A DNA stretch of 64,000 bases from positions 186,001 through 250,000 of the forward strand of contig NC_083600.1 of the NCBI RefSeq assembly GCF_020882245.1, read 5' to 3'. The notes below the pieces were generated by a model. It was not told the origin of the DNA. It was given only the letters and a program-made list of their open reading frames with translations, and made no database searches. The DNA comes from Rhopalosiphum padi (Eukaryota > Arthropoda > Insecta > Hemiptera > Aphididae). Below are positions 13,943-28,600 of the stretch, one piece after another. Each line of letters opens with the position of its first letter. Position 1 is the first letter of the stretch. The position numbers and the translations under genes were made by a program.

Positions 13943-16289
13943 GTTAGGGTAGGTAATCTAAGATGATAGATATAATCTGGGATGTCTTCATCTGGGCAAG
14001 GATCACATATTCAAAGCCATGATAAATCAAATTTTTAAACAGAAGGAGTAGGTCACAAAACAGATAGGCAAATTGACAAAATATGAGTACTACTGCTATA
14101 AAACCCTTCATAGAGTTAAAAGATGAAGAACGTACGACACACGTTGTTATCGATATCGCAACACGTTGGAGGTGTCACCGACCCCACATTTTTTATCTCA
14201 ATAATTTATAACATCAAGAGCGGGATGACAATCACAGCACTGTAGGACATGAACGAGATTCATAGGTTATGAACTTAGATCAGACCGCGAAAATGAGATG
14301 AACATGAACACACACGAGATTTTTATTTATTATAATAATCATAATAACTGTAAAGAGGCAAGGCGAGACATGTTCTCTGTATCTGTTTAAGGGTGCAACG
14401 TTGTATTATGTAAATACTTTAACTTACAATAAAAAATGACAGCGTTGTAGATTCAAAAAGAACAAAAGGTAAATTAATATTATCATATCAACCTAACCTA
14501 ATATTCTATATAAACATTTTCCGAGTATGATACTAATTAGACTACTAATTAGATTTAATATAACATAAATTCTATATTTTGTACGTTCACTTTAAGGACT
14601 ATTACCTTTAGATTATATATATTTTAATTACTAAGAAACTACTTATTTAAATTTTGATTTAAATACATCAACATTTTTAACAAAATTATCTATTGAATAA
14701 CTTCGCTTAAGTGTATACAACGAATCTCAATTATTCCAAAAAAAAATTCAAAAATTCAAAAATTGAATAACTATATTATTTAAGGAAAAAAGGGCGGGTG
14801 AGCCTGGTGAATCACTCTATAATATAAGACCAAATAGCAGTAATATAGTATACGTTTATTTTTAATTTTAGCAAGTATCGTACAACTACCGCTGAAGAGT
14901 CAACGCGAAATAGTGTATGTTTGATCGGCGTCTCCTACAGCAGAATAAAACCAAACAATAAGTAGTATCGTTGATGTTGCTGCATCTCTACATAATGTTT
15001 TAAAAGAAAAAAATGTGATTTACTATAATTTCAAATGTTTATGTAACAGTTGAAATAATGTGCATAACATTAGTACTATTAATATTAGGTGCGTGTTATA
15101 AATTACAACGAAATTAGGACATCTGATGTTAAATAAAAAAATCTATAAATGCATAAAATAATGGCAAACAGAGGCCAATTATTTTATGCGTTGTCACTTC
15201 ATATACCTATTTACTCTGTTACATTAATCAAACAATCAGTCAGTTTAATTATTATAAATACGAAATGGAAAAAAACCTATAAGCCATAGTAGCTATACTA
15301 CTATATACTGCAACTGTAACGCGCTGTATATACTAGGTTATTTCATTAAACCAAAAATCACAATAATTCTTTATTCAATATGTCATCTGTAGAATGTATA
15401 AGTAATAAGTGTAATCAACGACTTGCATTTGATAAGTACATTTTCATAAAAAAAATCTACTACTTTCACCCATTACAACATGATCAAAAATATTAAATTA
15501 TTCATGTGTTTGTGTTGCGGGTAATTATTTCTCTTTTCCATAAAATTTAATTTAAAAAAAAAACTCCAGTGTTAACTATTTATAAATTCCTCATAAATTT
15601 CGTATAGAAGTCAAGCAATATCATTTAAAATGTTACAAGAAATATGAGCTGTATCAATAATAAGAATATGTCGATTAAAACGATTCTATACGGATCGCGG
15701 CACACTAATAATTGAAAATATAAAGCATTCACATGTATTTTAGTATTCATATGGTACCCTGTCATTTTATTAACACTAAGAGTACCGTAAAAAAAAATTG
15801 GTTGAAAATCACAATTAAATCTAAATTATAGTTTAAACAGAGCAAAATTAAAAATGTCTACTCATTTTTTTATTATCAGAAAAAAAATAAAATAAACGAG
15901 AATTTTTACAAAAACCCAGTATTATTATTCAAATAATTGCTTTATTACCATCGTTACTACATAGTAAAACTTATTAAATTTAATTTTTACCTAATTCAAT
16001 GCAGTTCGTAATAGCCAAAGTTTTTGAAGCATAAAAACAGCTATAGAGTAAGTCATGTATAGACATTAGGCGTATTTACAACCGTTTTACTCAATATACC
16101 TACTTTGCAACACATGCATGAGTATCGCATTAATTTAATATTTAAAAAGTGTGAAGATGCCAACAACTTTCTAATAATTGTTTTATCCTAAATTTTATTA
16201 TTATTCATAGAAAACTATTAAATATTTTAATTAATTACTAACGAACTAATAAGTTACACCAAAAAAATCATATTATGAAATATACACAG
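13943..16289. other. Probable LINE 3' tail then AT-rich intergenic sequence
   Basis: About 13943-14300 is less AT-rich and may be the 3' untranslated tail of the LINE fragment. A GGTGAATCACTCTATAATAT motif near 14800 is the reverse complement of the one near 5123. No gene is seen in the rest. Confidence 0.4.
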
Positions 16290-16895
16290 TGATGCAGGCT
16301 GATAGACCATGTTTTCGTTCAGAATTATTTTCGTATACACTATACAATGATATATCATTGAATTTAAATTAAAAACACCCACAACAGTGAACTACTCGAT
16401 ACTTAATATAAACAACTTATTAGGAACCTTGTATTAAATGTACAAGCATTTGTATCCATTTTTAATTTTTTAACGGCACTTATAAAAGAAAATTGCTTAT
16501 GCGTATAAAAAGCATAAATTCAGTCAACATATTTTGAAAACTATATCATATATTATATGGAAAATATAATATAAAAATTTGGTGAAAATTTCAGGTATCT
16601 ACGGTTATTCGTTTTCAAGTTACATCAAAAGAATAAAATCGATTTTATAAAAAATTGTATTTGTGTAAAAATCCCAGTTTTTTCTTCAATTTATTTTGTT
16701 TTTCATGATTATTTAAAAAAAATACAAGACATTTTTAATTTTGACTTCTTTAAACCTCTAAAACTAGATATAATTTTTTGTCCAAAACTACCCTGAAAGT
16801 TTCAAATCAAAATATTTTATCGACCACTTATCTTGTACACAAACACACACAAAAAAAAAAACCATTCATCATTGTAAAATCAATACATAGGTACC
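16290..16895 (+). repeat. Aphid-type interspersed repeat, compound copy
   Basis: The first part (to about 16420) is the head block in reverse orientation: TTCGTTCAGAATTATTTTCG, GTATACACTATACAATGATA, then CAGTGAACTACTCGATAC. The second part follows the body of the copy at 12921-13740, with GTATCTACGGTTATTCGTTT, AGTTACATCAAAAGAATAAA and a CACACAAAAAAAAAAACC end. The head and body orientations differ between the two copies. That suggests either a family with inverted ends or a rearrangement. Confidence 0.55.
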
Positions 16896-18889
16896 TATAC
16901 TATATTACCTATACCTATATTATACATGTATAATGACGTATATATTATATTTGCGGTGTGAGCACGATGAAATTCCATATTCCGCAGAGAAACGAATTCG
17001 AAATACTGACTTAGCATAATCAGCGGTCAATCGACCGGGACCGAACTATAGGTACCTCCTTACGCGAACAAATGCATGAATACACACACGCACCGGGATT
17101 TACCGATAATGAGTGTATGGACCGTGGACAAACGGCATGCCTATTGCCGATTCATACGTGCGTTACACTTGTGTGCTGATCGCAGTTACACGTGCAATGT
17201 ACGAACATATTATTATATATAAATATAGCATACATAACCTAAACATAATAAATATAAATATATACATTTAGGTAATATATATACATAGGTAGGTATGGTG
17301 TTTATCCTATAAATCGTTTACAACGTACCTAAATATAATATATTATAAGCATTTTTTTTTTCACACGAAAACTGTTGCGGTACTATATTGTATATACTTA
17401 TATACTTTGTAGCATCATACATTTTTTTAATTCAAATATTATATGCAACCTACTCGCATCCAAAAAATTGTTCGTATGCATTGAAAAAAGTCTGTAACCA
17501 GCATCATGTACCTACGTATTATATTATTATGTATAATCAGTGGGGCGACAGTCAAAAACGTACTACTTCATACCATAACGTACCAACATTTCAGTTGTTC
17601 ATAAATACTGAAAAAACGATTCTGAATAAGATGTATAAAAGCGTGTATTCTATCTTTTAAAGTAAAAAAATATAATTTTTGAGTTTAAAATTTCAAAGAT
17701 TTATATTGTCCTTCGAATTTGATGTAAAATGCAATATTACCTGGAATTTTCACATGTTGACATAAACAAAAAATAAAAATAAATATTACCTATACGTAAA
17801 TTATATCATAACATACTATTTCTTATTAACTGTATCACAGGAGTAATTTTTACACTTTATATATGTCTTTATTCTTCAAATATCAACATTATTTTTTTTA
17901 ATATCTCATAAACGTAGAATAAATGATAATAATACATCTTCCATATATTATTATTTATTTAATTTTATACATATATTTTATATTTAATTTTGATCAAAGA
18001 TCACCAAGGAAATATAATGTTTTGAAAAAGCTGTTGCTCGACTTTTCATATATAATTTTTGATTGGTACAGGTACTGTGATTCTGTGATATTTATTTAAA
18101 TATCGCATTCCTTTTAAAATATAATATATTCATATTGTACACTTGTATTATTGAAGTACGCTAAAGAGGCTATACAATATCTATACATATATATGTTATA
18201 TTATGTATTTATGTCTATGACTTAAGTTTATTAAGGCATGACTATTCAAAATTTCGAATGACATTAATTCTATAATAATATTATGATAAGTTAACATTAA
18301 TTTAATTAGTGTAAATCAAATGCCTATATCAAAATCTGTAAGAATAATATCTATAAACATCATTCCTTGAATGTTAATTATTACCAAATATTGATACAAG
18401 TATATTTTAATAGAGCATGATGTAGTTTTAATTTATCATGCTATTCTATCCGACTTCACAGTTAAAACAATTTCTTATCAAGAAATATTATTATAATACA
18501 GGTACAGATACGTCATGCTTATATTTATGAAAGAAACGACTAATTATTAATTTTATACTTTTTATTTTTAAACCATAAACCTTTTTTTTCCATTTTTATT
18601 TTTTATTTATTTTTTTTTTTTTGTAAAATGCTTGAAAATGTAATATTTACTTAACCTCATAAGTTTTTTATATATAAATTAAAAATATATATATATACCT
18701 AGTCACAATATTTTTTTATAAACGTTTAAATTTGAAAATTATTTTCCAGTATATAATGTCACATTCTAAGGGGATCAATGAATTGATTTTACAATGATGT
18801 ATATTTATAATTTTTATTTTTGGATGTTTCTAGTTAAATTTTATAGTCACAATATTATTTAACAAGCATAATTCAAATCTTAAAAATTA
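16896..18889. other. Intergenic sequence, nothing recognised
   Basis: A slightly GC-richer block lies at 16.95-17.2 kb. The rest is AT-rich. No supported gene, RNA or transposon end is present. Confidence 0.5.
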
Positions 18890-19660
18890 CAAATTATTTT
18901 TTGTTAGAAATGCATAAAACAATTTTGATTATAGAGTTATACCTAAGATTTGAAAATGTAATATAATAAAGTTCTTATAAGTTTTTAAACTTCTATTAAA
19001 AAGAAAATTTTACGTGAAAGTCAAATTAATTATTTATGAACGTTTATTTAAGGTTAAGCTTTTTACAGCAATGGATATTCTCCCATATAATAATTATTTT
19101 TTCATAAACGTTTTTTGTTTTTTGTTATAATTCAAAAATGACTAACCATAATAAAATATTTCAACTTTTTTTTAAATATATGAGAAATAGTTTACGTTTT
19201 ATTCTATAAATGTCGATAAAATATAAAACCTAACTCAACCCGATGAAAATTCAAAAATTGTAATACAAGATTCCATATAGAAGTTGTTTTCATATGTCTC
19301 TATAAAATTATTAAAAATACGTTTAGGTACTATTTTATTTTGTAAGAATTTGAAGTTAAAATTTTTACAAAATTCGTCGTAATTACGAAAATGTATAAAC
19401 TACAAATATTTTGTACAGTAAACAATTAATAAAACCTTAAATTTGTATGATTGAGTAACAATGTAATAAAAAGTTTTTTATAGGACATAGATAGTTTTTA
19501 CTGGAACTAAAAATCTAAAAAATATACAAACACAATTATTTTTTTTCTATTTATTTGTGTTTTAATTTTGAACGAAATTACGCATTTTAACGATAAATAT
19601 TGATCTTAATTATTTTTTTATAATTTATAATTTTTATGTACCTATATTTTATTGTGAATT
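18890..19660. repeat. Diverged AT-rich interspersed repeat
   Basis: The block GAACGAAATTACGCATTTTA, followed by ACGATAAATATTGATCTTAA near 19571, resembles GGACGAAATTACTTATTTTA then ACGACGAATAACAATATTAA near 22367. The surrounding sequence is similarly AT-rich. The family is presumably the same as in the 22 kb copy. Boundaries are approximate. Confidence 0.35.
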
Positions 19661-21029
19661 TTATTATAGATATCATAATAGAATAAAAGTAATGTATGTA
19701 TGTTATTAAAAGTAATCATAGATACTTGAAACATTTTATTGATTTATAAATAATTATAGTTTTCTGTACTCAATAAAATCTCAAAATATTTATATTACAT
19801 TAAATTTATTTCATTTAAAAATTTGTATTTGTTTTAGTTTTTATTATAAAAAATGTGTTTATAAAAATTATTCGATTCAATGTTCAGTCAAAGATCTTGA
19901 ATATCTAATATTTTATATATTTTGTATTTATTTAGTATTTCACATAAGTTGTTCTGATTCCAATTGAAAAATATTAAAAATAAATTGACACAATGTTTGT
20001 ATTTTGTTTTAAACACACAATGACATTTTTTAAATATTTAGATAAATTTTCAACTATTAACTAATAATTACACAATAAACCTATTTACAGCACCGGTCTG
20101 TTATAAGTCAATGTTTACTTAAAAGTCAATATCAATAATCTATATACTTTATACATAGTATATACTATATATAAATATATAATATATTATATAATGTGAC
20201 GACTATAGGAGTCCAGTGGTAGTGGCAGATATTTTTTATTTGGCAATACCGGGCGAAAATGTTTTCTGATGGTGCATTTATGTACCTATAGGCTATAGCT
20301 ACTCGATCACCCATTAATTTGTTTATACCACATTTTCAGGGAAGTATTGCTAAAAATGTTTTGGGTATACTAAATACATTTTTTCTAAATAAATAATCAA
20401 AAAATATACCTAGTTTATTATTATCACAAATGTACTACAGTAAAACTTCAAATTTCCTCAGTTTTTTTTATTTATATGTAACAATACACAACGTGTTTTA
20501 ACGTATGTAATTTTAGAAAGTGTGCCGTTAGTATTAACTCTATTAAGTATATTTATTTCTAAATGTGCAAAAAAGCATATTTAATTTGAATATAACAGTC
20601 AAACTTAAAATAATATAACTTAAGTCTAAAAACTCTTTAAAGTAATCAATACTATTTTATATATTAACAATGATTTACAATTTCTTTATTTACTTACATA
20701 TTTTTTAAATTAAATTATAGTGGGGCACTTGCCCACCCTAGCCCCCGTTTAGCGCCCTAGGACCGATTGACTTCACTTTTTTAAATGTTTATAATAATGT
20801 GGTCGGTATGATGTGTTTAGTGGTTACGGAAAGAAACATTAGAAAATTTGTCCAAAAAATTAAAAAAATTGTGAAAAACTGAAACAACGTTTGTCTTGTT
20901 AACGAGTATAATATGATATAAACATTAAAGATACCTACAATACTATAATAATTAAACATTAATAAATAATAATATAATAAATACAATGTTTATATCTTTT
21001 GGTTTCATTAGTACATTTTTTTAGTTTTT
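19661..21029. other. AT-rich intergenic sequence
   Basis: Two isolated GC-richer motifs stand out: TCCAGTGGTAGTGGCAGA near 20213 and a C-rich block (CACTTGCCCACCCTAGCCCC) near 20727. They may be remnants of transposon ends, but they do not pair as inverted repeats. No gene is seen. Confidence 0.4.
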
Positions 21030-21115
21030 TTTAGAATCATTTATCATTGAATTCAAATTTAACACTTCTATTACAGTGACCTAGTCAATAACGAAGTACA
21101 CTTAACACCTATTAT
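21030..21115 (-). repeat. Aphid-type interspersed repeat, head fragment
   Basis: AGAATCATTTATCATTGAAT, then TCAAATTTAACACTTCTATT, then ACAGTGACCTAGTC follow the same order as the head block at 22785-22912. Confidence 0.5.
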
Positions 21116-21449
21116 ACATCAGACCGGTTGTAATGTTTTGACCACTTTTTAATTTTTAATTATTGTGTATTGCACGCATTATGTTTTCATTATGGAATAC
21201 ATGTACCTACAACCCTATAGATTTTATAATACTACAGGAAATTAAAACTTCAAATTCGTTGTTTGAAATATGTTTGGGAATGTATCAATGGTTATATCTT
21301 TATAATATTAGACACCCTATATCATGAACTATAATTATTATTTTAATTTCCAAGATGACGCAGTTATGATTTTTTGTTGTGACTTTATTATGATTGATAA
21401 GATCAATCCTTGACTGCCCAAGGTTATGTAATACGTTCACATTATATTC

Positions 21450-21450
<1 letters not shown>

Positions 21451-21504
<54 letters not shown>
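21451..21504. repeat. (TA)10(GA)17 compound microsatellite
   Basis: Twenty bases of TA repeats pass directly into 34 bases of GA repeats without interruption. Confidence 0.95.
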
Positions 21505-21508
<4 letters not shown>

Positions 21509-22039
21509 AATAAACAACATATTTTTAGTTAATAACCACATACTTTGGACTTTTTTTTTAATTTATAACTTTTAGAACATGATCATATTCGAGAAATGTA
21601 TATATTTGCTGACTGGTACAATATTGTGAGCGATCAATCGATGCAAGATTAAATAGTTATTACTTATTATATGATATTGTACTTGAGTACTTCTACTCTA
21701 TAATTCTGTCGAACCAATAAAGGTATTTGCTAAAAAGCTAGTATTTACGGTTTTTACCTAAGCTTAGCCTTAAATTTAAAAATAGCAATATAACAATATA
21801 ACTATAGCACATTATTAATAATATACATAATAAGACTGAGAAATTCACTAGAATTAAAAACGGTTTTATGAATCACCGCATGACAATAGTTTATCGATAG
21901 ACGATAATAACCTTATTATTTATTTACTTAATTTTTCAAAATGGATTATGATATAATAAATTATGATCATTAAAATAAAAATTTAACAAAATCCGAGCTA
22001 CTGTATTTATAATGTATAAGTATTAATAATTAACGTTCC

Positions 22040-22040
<1 letters not shown>

Positions 22041-22066
<26 letters not shown>
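22041..22066. repeat. (AT)n microsatellite
   Basis: An uninterrupted AT dinucleotide run of about 13 units. Confidence 0.9.
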
Positions 22067-22071
<5 letters not shown>

Positions 22072-22179
22072 CATTTTTAACATATGATATTAATATACCT
22101 GTGACTTAAAATATAACGATTATATATTTTACACCATTTTATCAAATCATTTCATATAAAAAGAAAAAAAATGTACCTA

Positions 22180-22912
22180 TTATTATTTTTAACAAAATTA
22201 TTAAAAAATTGGAATCTATTTTTAGTTAGAAATTTACAAAAAAATTTCGTTTTATATCCACATTTTGAAAATGTGAAACAAAATTCCTTATAAGTATTTC
22301 ATACTGAAACCATAAAATCTAAAAAAATATTAAGACAATTAATTATAGATATTTTAGATTCTAATTTGGACGAAATTACTTATTTTAACGACGAATAACA
22401 ATATTAATTATTTTGTTATAAATCGAAAAAATTATTCGTAGGGATTTAGAACTTTTACATATATTATAAATTTTACTATACGAAATGACATTTTTGATTT
22501 ATGAAAATAATATTATCTATTTATATTTATATTTTTACAGTTTTGTGGTATTTACAGAAAGGTTTTATTATTGAGTTATATAATTTGATATAATATAAAT
22601 AATATAAAATAAATGCAATACATATTATTATAATAATTAAATACTAATAATATAATAAATAATGTAATATTTTCGAAAAAAACTATATCAACCTATACCT
22701 TAATACTTAAAGTAAAACAAATAACAAACTTTAATATAGCTATTAAAAAGTATGTCATAAAATATATTTAGTGATATAAGCTGACGAGCTGTCTCCGCTT
22801 AGAATCGATATCTGTGTAGGTACAATGATGTATCATTGAATTCAAATTTATAGCACCCATAATAGAAACCCACTCGAAACCTAATGTAGAGCAAAACTGT
22901 ATCCACTAACCT
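22180..22912 (-). repeat. Aphid-type interspersed repeat with head block
   Basis: The right end carries GAGCTGTCTCCGCTTAGAAT, GTACAATGATGTATCATTGA, ATTCAAATTTATAGCACCCA and CCACTCGAAACCTAATGTAG. This is the best preserved head block in the window. Read on the other strand it gives the GATTCTAAGCGGAGACAG core. The part from 22180 to about 22500 resembles sequence near 19.57 kb. Non-coding. Confidence 0.55.
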
Positions 22913-25319
22913 ACCGTCCTTTTAAATCTAAATGTTTTATTGCTACTCTTTTTTACTAAATTATTCTTTAGATTCTTAAGTCTAAATATAGTCAACTGAT
23001 AGTATGAAATTCGGTTTTTGTGTATCAACATTTTTAGAAAAATATTCTGCTTCAGGATATGAAATTAAAAATTTATAATATGTAATGTCAAAAGAGAAAA
23101 AAAATATTTTCAAAACTAATAATTTTCGAGATAATAGCAACGAATTTTCTCTGTTAAAATAATCACTCTATATAATATATGTAAGTATATACTAATTCGT
23201 TACATTCTATGTATATGAGACATATATACGAAATATTTATATAGTTATATCACCTCACAACTAATATGTGAAGTCCAATGTACATTTAACTATTTTATAA
23301 CTTCTCTATAAAAACGATAATAAGATGTCAGTCTTCAATTGTATTTTCATTAAAAACTAATCAGTAAGTGTATATAATTTAGGTTAACAGTATAACATAT
23401 AATATTTTAATAAATGATTTGATTTAAATTACATTATTACTGTCTATATATCATGGAGGTCACAATAAAAAATGACTTAAAACAATTTTTCGATTTTAAC
23501 TACCTATTTAAGATAATTTAAATTATATTATTCCAATATTAAATTTATATAATATATTTATTTAGTTATAGTTGTAATTGTATAGTAACAATATAAATTT
23601 TAATGCGTAAACGGTTTACGGTAAACCTTATATTATAATACATACAATATCAACATGAAACTCTTTTCGTCACAACTCGTAAAATATAATTATAACTTTG
23701 TCCTGGCATCACATTTCAGTTATGATAGATATAAATGCATATAACAAATAACATACACATACTATTAAATATATGTAATCGAAACAATGTTAAAATTGTT
23801 TCCTTTTTATAAATATAGTTATTTATTGTTTTCTGAAAAGCATAAATAATTATTAATTATATGAGTTTTTAAAATAATTTAGTGATTTTCTCAAAAACAA
23901 AATGTACCTACTTATCTACACTTACAAAATTAGTATAAACACTAGGTAGGTACATAATAGATTTACATATTATTTTATTTGAATTTAAATTGAAAATATA
24001 TTTAATTTATGGTTTCAAAAACAACTATACTTTTGTATTTATTGTATTATATATTTAATACATCTCATTATAATATAACACAATAAATAAATGTTTACCT
24101 AAAAAATGTATTGTATAATAGTATAATAATATTAATATTGGTTTATTATTTTACTTTGATGATAAAAACAGAAAATATTTTTTTTTTTTAAAGTCGATAA
24201 TATATAATCATAGATATAAAATATTAAAACTATGATGCAGGTCATGAAAGAAGCATAACAATATAATTTCAACGCTACCACATAAGGATCGGCAATGATG
24301 ATTCTTATACAATAATTTAAAAATGTTAATACTAACCATTTTTTAAATCAACTTAAATAGGTTATCGTTATATTATATAATATCAACATAAGAATAACTT
24401 TAGAATATATATTTTTTTGTACATGCGTAACAGTTTATAACTTTCAATTATTTTTATATAGGTAAAGCTATTATATGTATATTATATTCATGTACGAAAA
24501 TCTTAATAAAATGATGTAACATTATTATTTTTAAAATTTAATTATAAGTAATTAGATTTAATTTAAAATAGACATATGTTTATTCATTATAATTAATATT
24601 AATCGGTGATTAATTGTCTATATATTATTTAATCAAAATATTATAGTTATATATTATATCGACTATCATTGGTAAAAATCAACAATTCTAATAAACACTG
24701 TACCTACCTATATAACTTAGGTATATACAACGACAAATCAGTTTTTGCAGTTATATAAATTAAACAATTAAAAAAATAATTTTAATTTTAATTTAATTTA
24801 AACATTATAAAATTGTAATAGAGGATTATAAGATACGTAACATTAAAGTTTGTATTTAATTGTATTGTTGATTTGTACAGTAATATAATTTAAGAATAAT
24901 GTTTTATTATTATTTATTTTGTAATTAATCAAAATAAATACATAATTATAAAAGAAAATACTAATATACATTTTAAATATAACAATAGTCAACAAATTAC
25001 AGGTTAGGTGAAGTTCCGACAAGTAGTGCGTTTAACATATATAATTTTAATGATAAATTGTTAATTGATTATATTATTATACATAGCACATTTCTATAGT
25101 TAGGTACTACTAATACTAACTACTTAGTAATACTACTATATAATGCATCTATATTTATACACATTTATTATTGTAAACCTGTATATATATATATATTATG
25201 TTAATACTCGTAACACAAAATAATTCTTCTGAAAATAAACATTTAATATTTTAAAGTATATTTTTAATATAAGTATTATTATATATTTTTTTAAATTAAA
25301 TAAAAGGTAGGTAAATAGA
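22913..25319. other. AT-rich intergenic sequence, nothing recognised
   Basis: Long AT-rich sequence with only TA runs and homopolymers. No exon-like or transposon-like structure was found. Confidence 0.55.
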
Positions 25320-26185
25320 TGTAAACGACTGCATACATTGAAATTTCCAACTAAATATACTTCAGCAATTTGGCATGCCGCAGAAATTGGTCAATTTAAT
25401 AAAAACAAGTATTTTGCACACAGAAATTAAAATTAAAGTAGACAACTTTTTATCCAATGGTACACAGGTAACAACTGGCTTAAGGCAGGAGGACACGCTA
25501 TAATCTCTTATCCTATTTGATCTATAGTTTTTGAAAAAGCTTTTTGATATCATTATACCTATGTGGATGATTTAGTGCTTCTAGCGGAAAGTTATGAGAA
25601 TATATTATCATTGAGCAAACTATAGTTATTATTAAGGACAGCACAGGAAATAAGACTAGAAGTAAACGAAAAAAAACAGATAATATACGATTATCCGAAG
25701 AAGAGAACTAATAGGTGTTCACACTCATCTATCCATATTATATGAATGAATTTATATTAAATTAAAAAGAGTAGGTTAGGTTAGGTTATAGAGGATTAGA
25801 TAAGAGTACCTATAGAGGATTTAATTTACCTGGTGTCACACATCACGCATGAGAACGAGATTTAAGACGAAATAAGAGCCAGGATATAAACAGGAAAAAG
25901 ATGATTTTATGATTTGAATAAGGTATAAGTTCAGAATATTATCCATAGATTTGAAAAATGAAAATACAACTTTATCATTATAAGACCTGTATTAATTGTA
26001 GTGATTTATGGAAGCGATACGTGGGAAATGCACAAAATACAGTCAATACAGATAAATAACCTTATAGTTTTTAAGAAAAATGTCTTAAAAAAAATATTCG
26101 GCCTTTGAATGTACATCAGTGCCAGAGAAAGGAGAATTCGAAACAACGAAGAAATGAAGGAATTCTATTGATACCCTGTAGGGCA
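25320..26185 (+). pseudogene. Degenerate LINE reverse transcriptase
   Basis: Reading across frames gives ordered pieces of a non-LTR retrotransposon reverse transcriptase. GMPQKLVNLIKT at about 25373 is followed by KVDNFLSNGTQVTTGLRQ (finger/palm, with the TTGLRQ block). The catalytic-type YVDDLVLLAES starts at 25560, with Val in the usual Ala position. Near 26010, after several frame changes and stops, comes a GSDTWEMHK-like block, then an IQINNLIVFKKNVLKKIFG-like block. This matches the tail seen in RTE/jockey-like ORF2 proteins. At least four stops or frameshifts break it, so it is dead. A short TTAGG run (25772-25788) lies inside. Confidence 0.75.
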
Positions 26186-28600
26186 TAGGCTATATAGTAT
26201 AGTATAAAGTCAAATAAAAAAAAATAAGATTAAGGTGGCCCACCTTGCCCCCAACCCTGACATGTTTGGCGCATAGAAGAATATTTTATACATTTGGTAC
26301 TACTCAATAATCTAAAGATATTATTTAGATTTATCTGTAAAAAATTGTATCCAAAATGTACACACTTGAAATGACTTACTTTTCAAATTTCAAACTTCGA
26401 ACCACCGCGCGTAATTTTTAAAATAAAATAAATATTATATGTTTAAAATATTTACGAATAATTGAGGTAATTGGGAACTTTTTAATGGATAGTTATGCAT
26501 TCTGTGTAGTATCGCACTATTTTTGTGAGCACTGTTAGGTTATATAGGTACACTGTGTATGTGCTATTGGGTCATGTTTGTGCGTTAACAGAAAGCGCCA
26601 CGCCATTAATTAAAATTAAAATAATGATTAAATTCAATATGTGCTAGGCCCCTGCTAATTCGTATGATATAGGTCGTGGACAAATTCCTACAATGTTCTT
26701 GCGTAAATAGGGCCTGTACTGGGTAATATATTTTAGATTCTGAGTAATCTGAGTGGGGCAATTTAATGTATTAAATTTAAAATGATGTAGTGTTTATTTT
26801 AATTTTTTAATTTTTTGTCAATATACATGATAAGTAGTCGATAAAATACTTCGATTTTCAACTTTGAAAGTGCACTTTCATTGTTTTAGATAGAAAATTG
26901 TGTCTACTTTGAACTATAAAGAGGAAGAAATTAGGTTATGTTATATAAGCTATGAATATAGGTATAACTAATATACTTATAACCTAAAGTAGTTATCAAT
27001 TACATACGAGGTATGATGGATTTACATATAAATATAATATATAAACATCTTTAAGGTTTAATTAACGATTTATCCACGAAAATGTCCTATACCTACATAA
27101 TATAATAGATGAGTCATGAGCCGGTATAAACAGGTAGAACACGATTGCGTTTGTTTATAAATAGATTAACAATAATACCTTTAACTTTTAAGAAAAAAAA
27201 ATAAACATGTTGCGCATGAAATATTATGAAATTTTATACAACGTTGTCAAATTTATTAATTTTACCATATATGTATACCTAATAAATATCCAGTACAATA
27301 TGTACACTTCTATAAGAATCGATATAAAATAATAAAATATACCTAATGAGAATAACTAATTAATATTAAAATAATTAGTAAATAAATAAAATCGTGAGTT
27401 TTTAATGTATTATAGTAATATAATTAATAACTAAATAGTAATAAAATAATTTATAAATAAATAAAATCGTCAATAAATTATTTTAAAATACCTAAATTTG
27501 AATTCACTCTGACATCTATAACCTATATACTACTTTCAAATATTATATTACATTTTTATGGATTTTATATACTCACCATAATATTTTGAATTCTATTAGT
27601 CTTTTTTTTTGCCAATTTTTTTATTTTAATTTGGTTCATGTTTATGTTCACCAATAATACTTACAAAGTTACAACTGAAGTTTTATGAGCGTCATCAGTA
27701 ACTATGCTTACGTAACACGTTTTTATTGTATAAAGCCATTTATGCATTCCGTCTTTAAGTGTTCTTACATGCCTATATTTATTATTATTTAAAAGAACTA
27801 AAAGTTTCCCTTTTTCGGATTCGATAAGTTTTATTTTATTTTTCCATATTACTATGCATTACACACATGTAAAGATCAACGATGAACTGAAAGTCAGAAA
27901 TACCCTATATATCGAAAATAACGAGATGTTGTTATGTCTAATATATTTGAAATCGTACATCTGATATCATCAACAATAAGCGTAGGTAATAAAATGTAAA
28001 TGATTATAAAAAAACGCAGTGCCTATAAATTATTTTTAGTTCACTCGTGTAGTCGTATGGTGTATATAGTATATACTGATATGAAAATTGGCAACAACGC
28101 TTAATACTTCATACACAGTTGTGCAGTAGTTAAAAATTAGGTAAAATCGTACGCGATAGACAATATAGTGTAGCTTAAATAAGTATCACCGATAACGAAC
28201 GTACGTAATCGTGTTTTAACCGTATAATATATATACGTATATACATTATACACGTATATATTATACAGTATATATAATATATATATACTGTACCTTTTTA
28301 ACTAGAATTTTGCATTGATAATACTTAAATTAATTGTAAAAATCTAACTTTTAATACTTAGATTTTAGAATTAGGAAGTTTAATTGATATTTTAATTACG
28401 TTCACTTTTGAATGTCTTTTAAATCGCAGTATACAAACGATATGTTTGGCCACGTGTTACATATTTATATGTGTATCTATTTACTATAATTTCTATAATA
28501 TTGGTGGGGCCAAGTTATTATTTATTATATAATAATTAATTATTTATAATACATTTATATTATATAATAGTTTAAAATGTTTTAATATAAAATAAAGGTT
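26186..28600. other. AT-rich intergenic sequence
   Basis: A short C-rich stretch (TGGCCCACCTTGCCCCCAAC) lies near 26236, and a GATTCTGAGTAATCTGAGTG block near 26736 may be a repeat remnant. No gene is supported. Confidence 0.45.
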
